A stretch of 64,000 nucleotides of DNA, taken from the NCBI RefSeq assembly GCF_007904105.1, contig NZ_CP042325.1, positions 1,054,001-1,118,000 of the forward strand, read 5' to 3'. The stretch is from Corynebacterium sp. sy039. GTDB taxonomy: Bacteria; Actinomycetota; Actinomycetes; Mycobacteriales; Mycobacteriaceae. The notes beneath the pieces are model-generated. The model saw nothing but the letters and a program-made list of their open reading frames with translations. It ran no database searches and had not been told where the DNA came from. The position numbers and the translations under genes are program-made. Shown here one piece after another: positions 44,202 through 51,371 of this stretch (position 1 is the stretch's first letter; every line of letters begins with the position of its first letter).

Positions 44202-45539
44202 ATGGATAATACAGCGCAACATACTTATTCGCGTGCACAATTTTCCATTGACGCTCAGACATGGCCGCGTATTGCACAAGTTCCAGATGGCACCTGGACT
44301 GCCTGGAGAGCACGTGCTGCAGAAGCAAAATTCGCAGCTGCAGCTGCAAAAGCTGAGCTCACATTATCTGGCAACGATGCAGATTTGACCATCGTGGAGG
44401 ATTCACTTTTTGCCCGTATTGCTGCTGGCGGTTGGCTTGGGTTGGCAGAAGGGTATATGGCAGGCGAGTGGGAATCAGATAACTTAGCTGTGGTATTGGA
44501 AAAACTTATTCGAGCCGGTTACAATCCAAGAATTCCTCGTCGTCTTGCTGCTGACATCAGTGATTCATATACCGGTATGGAATTGCCACCACAGCTCATT
44601 CGTCTATTTTCTGGCGACGGTATGAGTGCCTCGGGTACAGTTTTTTCTTCAGGAGTGCCTACTACAGAGCGCATTGCAGTGAAAAACTACGCAGCAACTG
44701 CAAAAACCGCACAAGTAACGAAGGTTCGACAGCCTGCACAGCGTTATATCGATGACACAACACTGACTGATCCTACATATGTAGAGAAACAAGATCTTTC
44801 AGGTGCTCAGCTGCATAATATAGCCATGCTCTTGGATGCGGCGCATGTTCGCCAGGGCAGTCATATATTGGATTTTCCGAGTTCAGGTGGCTCTTTAGCA
44901 ATTATGGCTGCGCGTCGCAAAGCTATTGTGGATGCAATTAGTTCAGATGCTGACTTTGTCCAAGATATTCGCTCTGTAATACATGCGGCAAAAGTAAGCG
45001 ATAATGTTCATATTGAGCTCAGCGATTCGCCTCTAGTAGATCCACGAGAATGGTCTGTGGACTATGATGTAATCAGCTGTGTAGAGAAGCTAGAGCACAT
45101 GGATCAACGCACGAAGCGTGAATATATTCGCAAAATTGATCGGTTGCTAAACCACTCTGGTATTTTTGTTTCTCAAACTATTGTTTCACGAGAAAAAAGC
45201 CGTACAAAAGCTGAGGCTGCATTATCTTTAGGTAAGGCTTATTTGTGGTCAGCGCAAGAGTTTAGCGATCTTGATTCCTTGCGCAAGTTGTTTGATACAC
45301 ACAGTAATTTGCGCGTCATTTCCCAGACGCATATCGCTAATCATTATGCACGTGGGTTGGCGCTACAGCGTCAAATGTTTCAGTCGCAGGAACGTCAGGC
45401 GGCGGCAGATGGTTTTGATGCCGTGTATAGACGTATGTGGGTGTATTACCTGTCAATGAAAGAAGCGTTGATACATTCTGGACTTCTTGATGTGGTGCAG
45501 CTAGTTGCAGTGCGCCCAAGTCGGCGACGAAACGTATAA
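44202..45539 (+). CDS. Cyclopropane-fatty-acyl-phospholipid synthase-like protein with degenerate motif I
   Basis: 445 residues from the ATG at 44202, with GGGAGA six bases upstream; the ATG at 44157 is an alternative. The N-terminal half has the conserved AAGGWLGLAEGYMAGEWESD block of the CFA/mycolic acid synthase superfamily, and the C-terminal half aligns with its methyltransferase domain (VDYDVISCVEKLEHMDQRTK, SGIFVSQTIVS, MWVYYLSMKEAL). The SAM-binding motif I, usually LEIGCGWG, is LDFPSSGGSLA, and the usual YIFPGG-LPS block is not found. It may be a catalytically altered paralogue. It ends 32 bp before the dif site. Confidence 0.8.
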   Translation: MDNTAQHTYSRAQFSIDAQTWPRIAQVPDGTWTAWRARAAEAKFAAAAAKAELTLSGNDADLTIVEDSLFARIAAGGWLGLAEGYMAGEWESDNLAVVLEKLIRAGYNPRIPRRLAADISDSYTGMELPPQLIRLFSGDGMSASGTVFSSGVPTTERIAVKNYAATAKTAQVTKVRQPAQRYIDDTTLTDPTYVEKQDLSGAQLHNIAMLLDAAHVRQGSHILDFPSSGGSLAIMAARRKAIVDAISSDADFVQDIRSVIHAAKVSDNVHIELSDSPLVDPREWSVDYDVISCVEKLEHMDQRTKREYIRKIDRLLNHSGIFVSQTIVSREKSRTKAEAALSLGKAYLWSAQEFSDLDSLRKLFDTHSNLRVISQTHIANHYARGLALQRQMFQSQERQAAADGFDAVYRRMWVYYLSMKEALIHSGLLDVVQLVAVRPSRRRNV

Positions 45540-45571
45540 CGCGTTATGGTGGAGAGTGTGCCGAGAATCTA

Positions 45572-45599
45572 AGTTGACATAATGTATATTATCGGACAT
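45572..45599. other. Candidate dif site (XerC/XerD recombination, replication terminus)
   Basis: The 28-bp element has two 11-bp arms around a 6-bp centre: AGTTGACATAA (45572-45582), TGTATA (45583-45588), TTATCGGACAT (45589-45599). The centre equals that of E. coli dif (TGTATA) and the inner arm ends CATAA/TTAT match. Read on the minus strand, TTATGTCAACT fits a XerD arm and ATGTCCGATAA a XerC arm, agreeing with the actinobacterial dif form as I remember it. It lies in a convergent intergenic region near a coding-strand switch. Confidence 0.85.
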
Positions 45600-45634
45600 T
45601 TGGGGTAGGTGCCCGATGTGAAGTAGAGTCGCTC

Positions 45635-45657
45635 AATTATGTCACTGTGACGCAATT
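45635..45657. repeat. 23-bp interrupted palindrome beside dif
   Basis: AATT-AT-GTCAC-T-GTGAC-GC-AATT is symmetric at all but the two dinucleotide positions, with a perfect 11-base centre. It lies 36 bp from the dif element between the convergent CMAS-like and yceI genes, without a T-run. It may be a protein-binding site near the terminus or part of a transcription stop; role unknown. Confidence 0.5.
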
Positions 45658-45692
45658 AAGCGGCTGGGCTGTGTGTGCAAGTAATTGACGTA

Positions 45693-46382
45693 TTACTTCT
45701 CTAAAGTTAATCGCACATTGATTTCGCCATTTTCATCAATCTTCGCTGCAACAAATTCAGGAGTTTGCACATCATAATCTAAGCGATTAATTGGAATCGT
45801 AGTCGATAAAATAATCTGCTTCCCGCTACGCACAACCTTAAACGTTGGTACGACCCTGTGAGTCTTTCCATGAATGCTGAGATCGCCTGGAACGTCAATC
45901 TCTGCGACTTCCGCATGATCACCAATTGTGCTGAGATCAACTTTTTCTGCTACATCAAATGTTGCCGTGGGATATTTATCTGTCTCGAAAATTTTACTCC
46001 GAACATTGATATCACGTTTTTCCTGATCGGAACTGATGTCGTCCATATTAACTTCAATACGCCCAGATGTTAAAGTTTTGTTTTCAACATAAACATTTCC
46101 GCGTATGCTCTGCGTCGAACCAGAGGTTATCCGCTTTTCCGCAGGAAGTATCTCATGAAAGGTAAAACCAACTGAACTGATATTAGGCGCAGAACCATAT
46201 GCGATCTGCCAATGTCCATCAACATCAGTGCTTGCCGGCTGCGCTTTTGAGGCGTCTAACTCTTCTGTCTTAATTCCTGGACCATTGAATAACGGATAAA
46301 GAACAGTTACTAAAGCAAAAGTTGATAGCAGAATAACTGCAGCAACAGTAGAGAATATAATGATTTTGCGTTTTTTATCCAT
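45693..46382 (-). CDS. YceI-family lipid-binding protein, membrane anchored
   Basis: 229 residues. One N-terminal membrane helix (IIIFSTVAAVILLSTFALVT, residues about 7-27) follows MDKKRK, and the rest is an extracytoplasmic YceI lipocalin-like beta-barrel (DGHWQIAYGSAPNISSVGFT, GNVYVENKTLTSGRIEVNMD, RSKIFETDKYPTATFDVA, VPGDLSIHGKTHRVVPTF). YceI proteins bind long polyisoprenoids or amides. It is downstream of a zinc-finger-like gene on the same strand, 32 bp apart. Confidence 0.9.
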   Translation of the reverse strand: MDKKRKIIIFSTVAAVILLSTFALVTVLYPLFNGPGIKTEELDASKAQPASTDVDGHWQIAYGSAPNISSVGFTFHEILPAEKRITSGSTQSIRGNVYVENKTLTSGRIEVNMDDISSDQEKRDINVRSKIFETDKYPTATFDVAEKVDLSTIGDHAEVAEIDVPGDLSIHGKTHRVVPTFKVVRSGKQIILSTTIPINRLDYDVQTPEFVAAKIDENGEINVRLTLEK

Positions 46383-46414
46383 GATTTTATCCGTCTATAT
46401 CCGTTCTTTATGCT

Positions 46415-46759
46415 CTATCGTATGGACTCAGCTGAAAGGGATAACTCCACCAGTTCATCACACAATTGCTGAATTTCCTGCTGACTCGCATCTTCGCGAT
46501 AAGCAGTTGCGATATCTTCAGCAGCACAGCGAATCTGAAAAAGCAGATCACGTAGATTTTCTACCTTCTCTGGCGATAATACAACAGCCTGATCCGAAAT
46601 TGGTGTGACCGTCACAGCATTGCGTTGCTCATAAGCTCGCTGCTTACATGAGGATTTGCAATACACTCGTGGGCGCCCACGTCCACTACTTGGCATTTCT
46701 TTTCCACACCATTTGCAGGTAGGCAAACGCTCAGCACTGTTATAAGACTTTGTGACCAT
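46415..46759 (-). CDS. Small zinc-ribbon-like conserved protein (Rv2049c-like)
   Basis: 114 residues (an ATG one codon earlier at 46762 is also possible). The N-terminus contains CKWCGKEMPSSGRGRPRVYC and CKSSCKQRAYEQR, a Cys4 arrangement (CxxC ... CxxxxC-type) that probably binds zinc, with RxYC as in putative DNA-binding ribbon proteins. The C-terminal half is a predicted helical hairpin (VENLRDLLFQIRCAAEDIAT). The gene is divergent from rbpA, exactly as Rv2049c is next to rbpA (Rv2050) in M. tuberculosis. Function unknown; regulation of transcription is plausible from the neighbour. Confidence 0.78.
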   Translation of the reverse strand: MVTKSYNSAERLPTCKWCGKEMPSSGRGRPRVYCKSSCKQRAYEQRNAVTVTPISDQAVVLSPEKVENLRDLLFQIRCAAEDIATAYREDASQQEIQQLCDELVELSLSAESIR

Positions 46760-46881
46760 CACTAGATAAGTCTAGTCGCATAAGGAAGCAATTAGGAAGA
46801 ATCATAACCTAAAAGATAACGTCGAAAAGCAATAGAATAAGAAAATAATAAAACAAGAATAATATCAATATCCGATATTAA

Positions 46882-46912
46882 GGAATCTTTTAGAGGGTTC
46901 ATGCGTTATAGT
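46882..46912 (+). promoter_or_regulatory. SigH-like promoter (plus possible SigA -10) for rbpA
   Basis: GGAAT at 46882-46886, an 18-base spacer, and CGTTAT at 46904-46909 match the corynebacterial/streptomycete SigH/SigR form (GGAAT, 16-20 bases, GTT). TATAGT at 46907-46912 overlaps and could act as a SigA -10. Transcripts would start about 60-65 bases before the rbpA ATG at 46982. Confidence 0.6.
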
Positions 46913-46981
46913 AGTAGATCTTAGGTAAGAAAATTTTAGCTTGCCTCGATAATTATTTACGACGAAAGGACTGATCACCAT

Positions 46982-47365
46982 ATGGCAGATCGTGTTCTTC
47001 GCGGCAGCCGCATGGGTGCTGTGAGTTATGAAACAGATCGTGACCATGATTTGGCACCACGCCAATTGGTTCGATACAAAACTGAAACTGACGAGGTTTA
47101 TGAAGTACCATTCGCTGATGATGCGGAGATACCATCAACTTGGCTATGCAAAAATGGGCAAATTGGTTACCTCATGGAGGGCGAAGGCAGCGAAGCAAAA
47201 GTCACCAAACCGCCTCGTACACACTGGGATATGCTCAGAGAGCGTCGCTCTATCGAAGAACTAGATTTACTTCTTGAAGAACGTATCGATCAATTACGCA
47301 AGCGTCGTCGAAATGCGCAACGTTTGCTTAAACAGCAACAAGAAGAAGCTGCTAAACAAAGCTAA
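46982..47365 (+). CDS. rbpA: RNA polymerase-binding protein RbpA
   Basis: 127 residues from an ATG with GAAAGGA upstream. MADRVLRGSRMGAVSYETDR is the family's N-terminal tail, then the zinc-less core domain (DDAEIPSTWLCKNGQIGYLM) and the C-terminal sigma-interaction domain (TPWD equivalent RTHWDMLRERRSIEELDLL). RbpA binds RNA polymerase and sigma, and stabilises open promoter complexes; it also affects rifampicin susceptibility. Its SigH-like promoter suggests induction under redox or heat stress. Confidence 0.96.
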   Translation: MADRVLRGSRMGAVSYETDRDHDLAPRQLVRYKTETDEVYEVPFADDAEIPSTWLCKNGQIGYLMEGEGSEAKVTKPPRTHWDMLRERRSIEELDLLLEERIDQLRKRRRNAQRLLKQQQEEAAKQS

Positions 47366-47374
47366 TCAGACAAT

Positions 47375-47407
47375 AAAAAATCCAGTCAGTGATTGACTGG
47401 ATTTTTT
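47375..47407. terminator. Bidirectional intrinsic terminator after rbpA
   Basis: A 14-bp stem, AAAAAATCCAGTCA (47375-47388) with TGACTGGATTTTTT (47394-47407), and a 5-base loop. The A-tract and T-tract at its ends make it work on both strands, ending rbpA and the converging serine-hydrolase-like gene. Confidence 0.88.
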
Positions 47408-47411
47408 ATTT

Positions 47412-48263
47412 CTAGCGACACTGTGGCAAGACAGTAACCAGCTGTTGTGGAATCGGCACATTATCAGGAATAATCTGCTCCACTGCTGCCCCAGCTTCTT
47501 CAGGGACAAGACAACGTAGACGCTGCTTAAGCTCAGCACCACCATTAAAGCCAGGCAAAACGCCAGGAATATCTGGAATACCAGGAATACCTGCAGGAGT
47601 ATCTCGAATAGAGCTTTTCACATCTGAAGTATTATCACTTGCTGAGCCAAAAGTAGAAGCAGCAACCACATAACCAGGGCCAAAAGAAACAGTGCCATTG
47701 ACATTATGATTATCAGACCAACCAAACTTGGTGCCCTCAGAACTAGGTAGCTGTGAAGTACCATAATTTTGCGGGTAACCATCAGCGGCAATCGGAGCTG
47801 CAGTACGCATTCCTTGGATGATTGGTGCCGCTACAGGATCATATTTGATAGCTGAAACAAAGCGAGCAACATCAGACACGCTCGTAGTGCTATTCCCCCA
47901 TGCCCCACCATAGCGAGAATGGGTCAAACCATAGTTTCCAATGACTTCGGATATTGCCTGCGGATATTTACGATCAAGGTATGATGCAGTGGCATCCTCA
48001 GAGAACCTAATCATATTTTCTACCTTGGCTTTATCAGCATTATCTCCATTGCGTAACACCCACATACCAAGATAAAGTTTTGACAACGACAACGCAGGAC
48101 GAGCTTCATGCTGATTTGCAGAACCGATTGCCTCACCAGTGTCATAGACAATTGCGATTTGGGTACGTTGTGGTGGAGCAGATTCTAACTCAACTGCATT
48201 AGCAAGAGGAGCAATGCTCATAGCGAGTATTGCTGCACATAAGCCTGAGAGAAATTTTTTCAT
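47412..48263 (-). CDS. Secreted serine-hydrolase-like (penicillin-binding/beta-lactamase fold) protein
   Basis: 283 residues with a cleavable signal peptide (MKKFLSGLCAAILAMSIAPL, cleavage near ANA). Motifs of the penicillin-recognising enzymes appear in order: S59-L-S-K62 (SxxK), S88-E-D as a possible SxN equivalent, and K179-F-G-W (KTG-like). LDRKYPQAISEVIGNYGL and SVSDVARFVSAI support a class A beta-lactamase-like fold. The C-terminus is rich in P, G and I (GIPGIPDIPGVLPGF) with two cysteines. Role in the envelope is unknown; it could be an altered or inactive relative. It is placed between rbpA and ppm1. Confidence 0.72.
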   Translation of the reverse strand: MKKFLSGLCAAILAMSIAPLANAVELESAPPQRTQIAIVYDTGEAIGSANQHEARPALSLSKLYLGMWVLRNGDNADKAKVENMIRFSEDATASYLDRKYPQAISEVIGNYGLTHSRYGGAWGNSTTSVSDVARFVSAIKYDPVAAPIIQGMRTAAPIAADGYPQNYGTSQLPSSEGTKFGWSDNHNVNGTVSFGPGYVVAASTFGSASDNTSDVKSSIRDTPAGIPGIPDIPGVLPGFNGGAELKQRLRCLVPEEAGAAVEQIIPDNVPIPQQLVTVLPQCR

Positions 48264-48320
48264 AGGTAACTCTCTTTTTTGAGGATGGATATTCTGTATA
48301 TAAATAGCGAAAAAGAATAG

Positions 48321-49118
48321 TTATTTGTTACGCATTTTTTCTTGAATTTCATGCTTTATCAGCCCAGAAAAATCACTGATGAAATCGCTAAGCTGCTGCT
48401 TTCGATGCGCAAAACCCCATTGAGTTACCTCTAAAAGTGAATCCTTGACAAAGCTACCGGATAATTTTGACTCACCAATTTCGCGTTCTGTGAAAGTGAT
48501 AGGAACCTCGCGAACATCAAACCCAGCACGCACAACCCTAAAGGCCATATCAACTTGGAAAATATATCCAGCATTAGAGAGCTCATCAAGATTAATTGCC
48601 TCAAGAACCTCACGTCTAAAAGCACGATAACCAGCAGTCATATCGGATAAGCCTGCACCAAGTGCTAAGGAAATATAGATATTTCCTCCCTTAGATAAAA
48701 TCCAACGCTTTTTAGGCCAATTGATTACCTCACCACCAGGAACATAGCGAGAACCAATGACGAGATCAGCACCATCATCAACTTCGCGTAACAATAAATA
48801 AAGCTGCTCAGGGGCATGAGAGCCATCTGCGTCCATTTCACACAGAACGGTATAATCACGCTCTAATCCCCAACGGAAACCAGCTACATATGCGCCGCAT
48901 AACCCACCTTTACCCTGACGATGTAGTACATGGATATGGTCGTCATTTGTTGCTAACTCGTCAGCCGCTGCACCAGTACCATCTGGACTATTGTCATCAA
49001 CGATAAGGATATCAACATCAGGCGTAGCGCTTCGTACTCGACCAGTAATGAGTGGTAGATTCTCCAACTCGTTATACGTGGGGATAATTACTAAAGTTTT
49101 CTCGCTGGGCTTTGACAT
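48321..49118 (-). CDS. ppm1: Polyprenol monophosphomannose synthase (catalytic Ppm1)
   Basis: 265 residues. The GT2 glycosyltransferase domain starts [19 protein letters not shown] and has the donor-site [13 protein letters not shown] and [14 protein letters not shown], followed by [18 protein letters not shown]. The enzyme transfers mannose from GDP-mannose to polyprenyl phosphate for lipomannan, lipoarabinomannan and protein mannosylation. In corynebacteria the catalytic domain (this gene) is separate from the Lnt-like membrane domain, which is the next gene upstream (49187-50782), as here. A short hydrophilic C-terminal tail is present. Confidence 0.94.
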   Translation of the reverse strand: MSKPSEKTLVIIPTYNELENLPLITGRVRSATPDVDILIVDDNSPDGTGAAADELATNDDHIHVLHRQGKGGLCGAYVAGFRWGLERDYTVLCEMDADGSHAPEQLYLLLREVDDGADLVIGSRYVPGGEVINWPKKRWILSKGGNIYISLALGAGLSDMTAGYRAFRREVLEAINLDELSNAGYIFQVDMAFRVVRAGFDVREVPITFTEREIGESKLSGSFVKDSLLEVTQWGFAHRKQQLSDFISDFSGLIKHEIQEKMRNK

Positions 49119-49186
49119 TAAAGTTCTTTACTCCTTGGTTAAGGATTAACACCAAAAAACAATAATAGCTGATTTATGCTCTAGCA

Positions 49187-50782
49187 CTACTTACGTACAC
49201 GCTGAGAAAAGATACTGATCCCCAATAGCACGATCCCGATGCAGCCAAGGATCGGTTCAACAAAATGACCATATCGCGCAGAAAAAGTAACAGAAGACCG
49301 CAAAGGCATATCGTCGATAAGCGTATCAGAAGTGAAAATTTCTGTTTTTTGCTTTACGACGCCATCTGGATCGATAAGCGCAGAAACACCAGAAGTAGCT
49401 GCTACGATGACGCTTCGGTCTAATTCAATAGCCCTCATTCTGCTCATTGCCAATTGCTGATAAGTCATATCGCTAAAGCCAAAAGTCGCATTATTAGTCG
49501 GGGTTGTAAGGATTTGTGCGCCGGCATTGATAGCGCTATGCCCTGCCTGATCGAAAGCTACCTCATAGCAAGTTGTTATGCCTACGGTTATATTTTGATT
49601 GGATTGCGCAGTATGCATTGCGACAGTACCAGTACCATTACCAGGCTTAAAATCACCGGCGAGGTCTACTAAAGGGGTAAACATCCGGAAAAAACTTCTC
49701 CACGGCATATACTCGCCAAATGGTTGGAGAAATTTTTTATTATGCTCATCTCCTTTACCAGTGCGCGGATCCATCACAACCATAGTGTTATGGAGCCCAG
49801 AAGCATCCTCGGTAATCGTACCGAGCAAAATCGGTGCCTGAACGCGATCCAAGGCTTGACCCAGCATAAGCCCAGCTTGAGTATCACTGAATGGGTTAAC
49901 ATCCGCGGCATTTTCCGGCCAAAATACAGCATCCACAGGTTGAGTGATTTTTTCAGTTTCTACCACATGATTACGCAATACCGCTCGACGTTGTGCATTG
50001 AATTCTAAACCAAGTTGCGGTACATTGCCTTGAACTGCTGCTACCTTTATATGCCCTTGGTCAGCACTGCCACCACTAAGCCATGCATTCACATTAATAA
50101 GACCAAAGACAATGAGGCTGATAAGCACTTTTCTAAAAAATTGAGAGAGGCAAAGCGCAAGAAAAAGCATTGCGATACCAGTAGTAAGAAAACTGACCAA
50201 AGGAGCGCCCCCCCAAGGGGCAAAATACACGAGCGGGCTGTCTACTTGTCCCCATGCTAAGCGCACCCAAGCAAAGCCACCAAAAGGTATGGTACTTCTG
50301 CCCCACTCGATTGTTGCATAGATAAAAGGGAAACATACTAATGCCCCACGAACGAACTTTTTGCTAATAATCGAGAAGCATACACCTAATAGCCCTGACC
50401 ATAAGCTGAGGTAGACACATAGAGCCACATAAGGGAACGCGCCAACTAATTCGCCGATCCACGGCAAAAGCAGCAAATAAAGAACCATGCCATGAACAAA
50501 CCCAAGGAAAAATCTGGTGCGCCCAGACAGATCCAGAGTTGATATGGGAGTTTTCTTTTTCGTTGTGGCCTTGTGTTTTGTTTTTTTCAGAGGCTGCTTG
50601 TTGCGCAACGCAAAGGAACTAAGCTCTCTGATAAGAGTCGCTGGTGCCAATGCGAGAAAAAGTAGTGCCACCCCGATAATGGCAGCACAATACCAGCCGA
50701 GAGGCGCATAGGACGCATAGATTAAAATTCCAGATAATGCGGCTGCACCTGTCCTGAGTAAAAGAGGAAAAACTGTTTTCAT
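49187..50782 (-). CDS. lnt: Apolipoprotein N-acyltransferase (Lnt / Ppm2)
   Basis: 531 residues from an ATG at 50782. Six to eight membrane helices fill the N-terminal half; the nitrilase-like extracytoplasmic domain carries the catalytic glutamate in VFWPENAADVNPF, a lysine in EHNKKFLQPFGEYMPW and the cysteine in VGITTCYEVAFD. A final membrane helix (YGHFVEPILGCIGIVLLGIS) closes the protein. It adds the third acyl chain to lipoproteins and, fused or beside Ppm1, supports its activity. The gap of 68 bp to ppm1 and shared strand indicate an operon. Confidence 0.92.
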   Translation of the reverse strand: MKTVFPLLLRTGAAALSGILIYASYAPLGWYCAAIIGVALLFLALAPATLIRELSSFALRNKQPLKKTKHKATTKKKTPISTLDLSGRTRFFLGFVHGMVLYLLLLPWIGELVGAFPYVALCVYLSLWSGLLGVCFSIISKKFVRGALVCFPFIYATIEWGRSTIPFGGFAWVRLAWGQVDSPLVYFAPWGGAPLVSFLTTGIAMLFLALCLSQFFRKVLISLIVFGLINVNAWLSGGSADQGHIKVAAVQGNVPQLGLEFNAQRRAVLRNHVVETEKITQPVDAVFWPENAADVNPFSDTQAGLMLGQALDRVQAPILLGTITEDASGLHNTMVVMDPRTGKGDEHNKKFLQPFGEYMPWRSFFRMFTPLVDLAGDFKPGNGTGTVAMHTAQSNQNITVGITTCYEVAFDQAGHSAINAGAQILTTPTNNATFGFSDMTYQQLAMSRMRAIELDRSVIVAATSGVSALIDPDGVVKQKTEIFTSDTLIDDMPLRSSVTFSARYGHFVEPILGCIGIVLLGISIFSQRVRK

Positions 50783-50794
50783 TATTGAAAGTGG

Positions 50795-51322
50795 CTATTC
50801 CTTGAAATCATCTGGATCAACGTGCTGGGACCAAATGCGAATGCTAGTTTCGTCTTCCTCAGATGGTGACGATGGCGCTGCATCAGTATGCGTATCAGCA
50901 AAATAACCATAGGAGGATCGCTGCCGATATTGGTTAGTTGCCTCAAAACCACGCATACCAAGATCTTCAATTTTCTTACGCATTTTCTTTGATAGTCGTG
51001 TCTGAATGACAGAGCGCGTACCAGAATTAATCAGTAAAAAACCAATGGCGCTGCTGACAAAGCCAGGTAACGTAATGAAAACACAACCGGCAGCTACTAA
51101 ACCTAGATTCCCAAGTGCCTTACCTGGGGTTGCTTTGCCGTGAGCCAGACGGGCTGCAATTGAGCGCATTTGCATGGTCGCTAGGATGAGCCCTAAAAAG
51201 AAAAATGCAATAAGCAATAGTAATGCCCAACCTGTACCAATTAAGTGTGCCACTAGCCAAAAGACCACAGACTCAACGACAATATAGACAAGTGCAGGAA
51301 TAATCAACGGCATAGCTGCCAT
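50795..51322 (-). CDS. fxsA: FxsA-family membrane protein
   Basis: About 175 residues from the ATG at 51322 (an upstream ATG at 51340 is also in frame). Four hydrophobic segments (IIPALVYIVVESVVFWLVAH, ALLLLIAFFFLGLILATMQM, LGLVAAGCVFITLPGFVSSA, IGFLLINSGTRSV) are followed by a basic-to-acidic hydrophilic tail. MRSIAARLAHGKATPGKALG is the conserved FxsA core. In E. coli FxsA is a suppressor of F-exclusion of phage T7; its normal function is unknown. The stop of this gene is 12 bp from the lnt start, suggesting an operon. Confidence 0.88.
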   Translation of the reverse strand: MAAMPLIIPALVYIVVESVVFWLVAHLIGTGWALLLLIAFFFLGLILATMQMRSIAARLAHGKATPGKALGNLGLVAAGCVFITLPGFVSSAIGFLLINSGTRSVIQTRLSKKMRKKIEDLGMRGFEATNQYRQRSSYGYFADTHTDAAPSSPSEEDETSIRIWSQHVDPDDFKE

Positions 51323-51371
51323 AGTACCTGTTCTAAGCATTGCGTTGTACTAGACTACGCTGAAACTACTA

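Noticed and set aside
46921..46940. TTAGGTAAG-like half of a DtxR box upstream of rbpA
   Set aside because: Only one half matches the DtxR/IdeR consensus; the second half does not, so an iron box is not supported.
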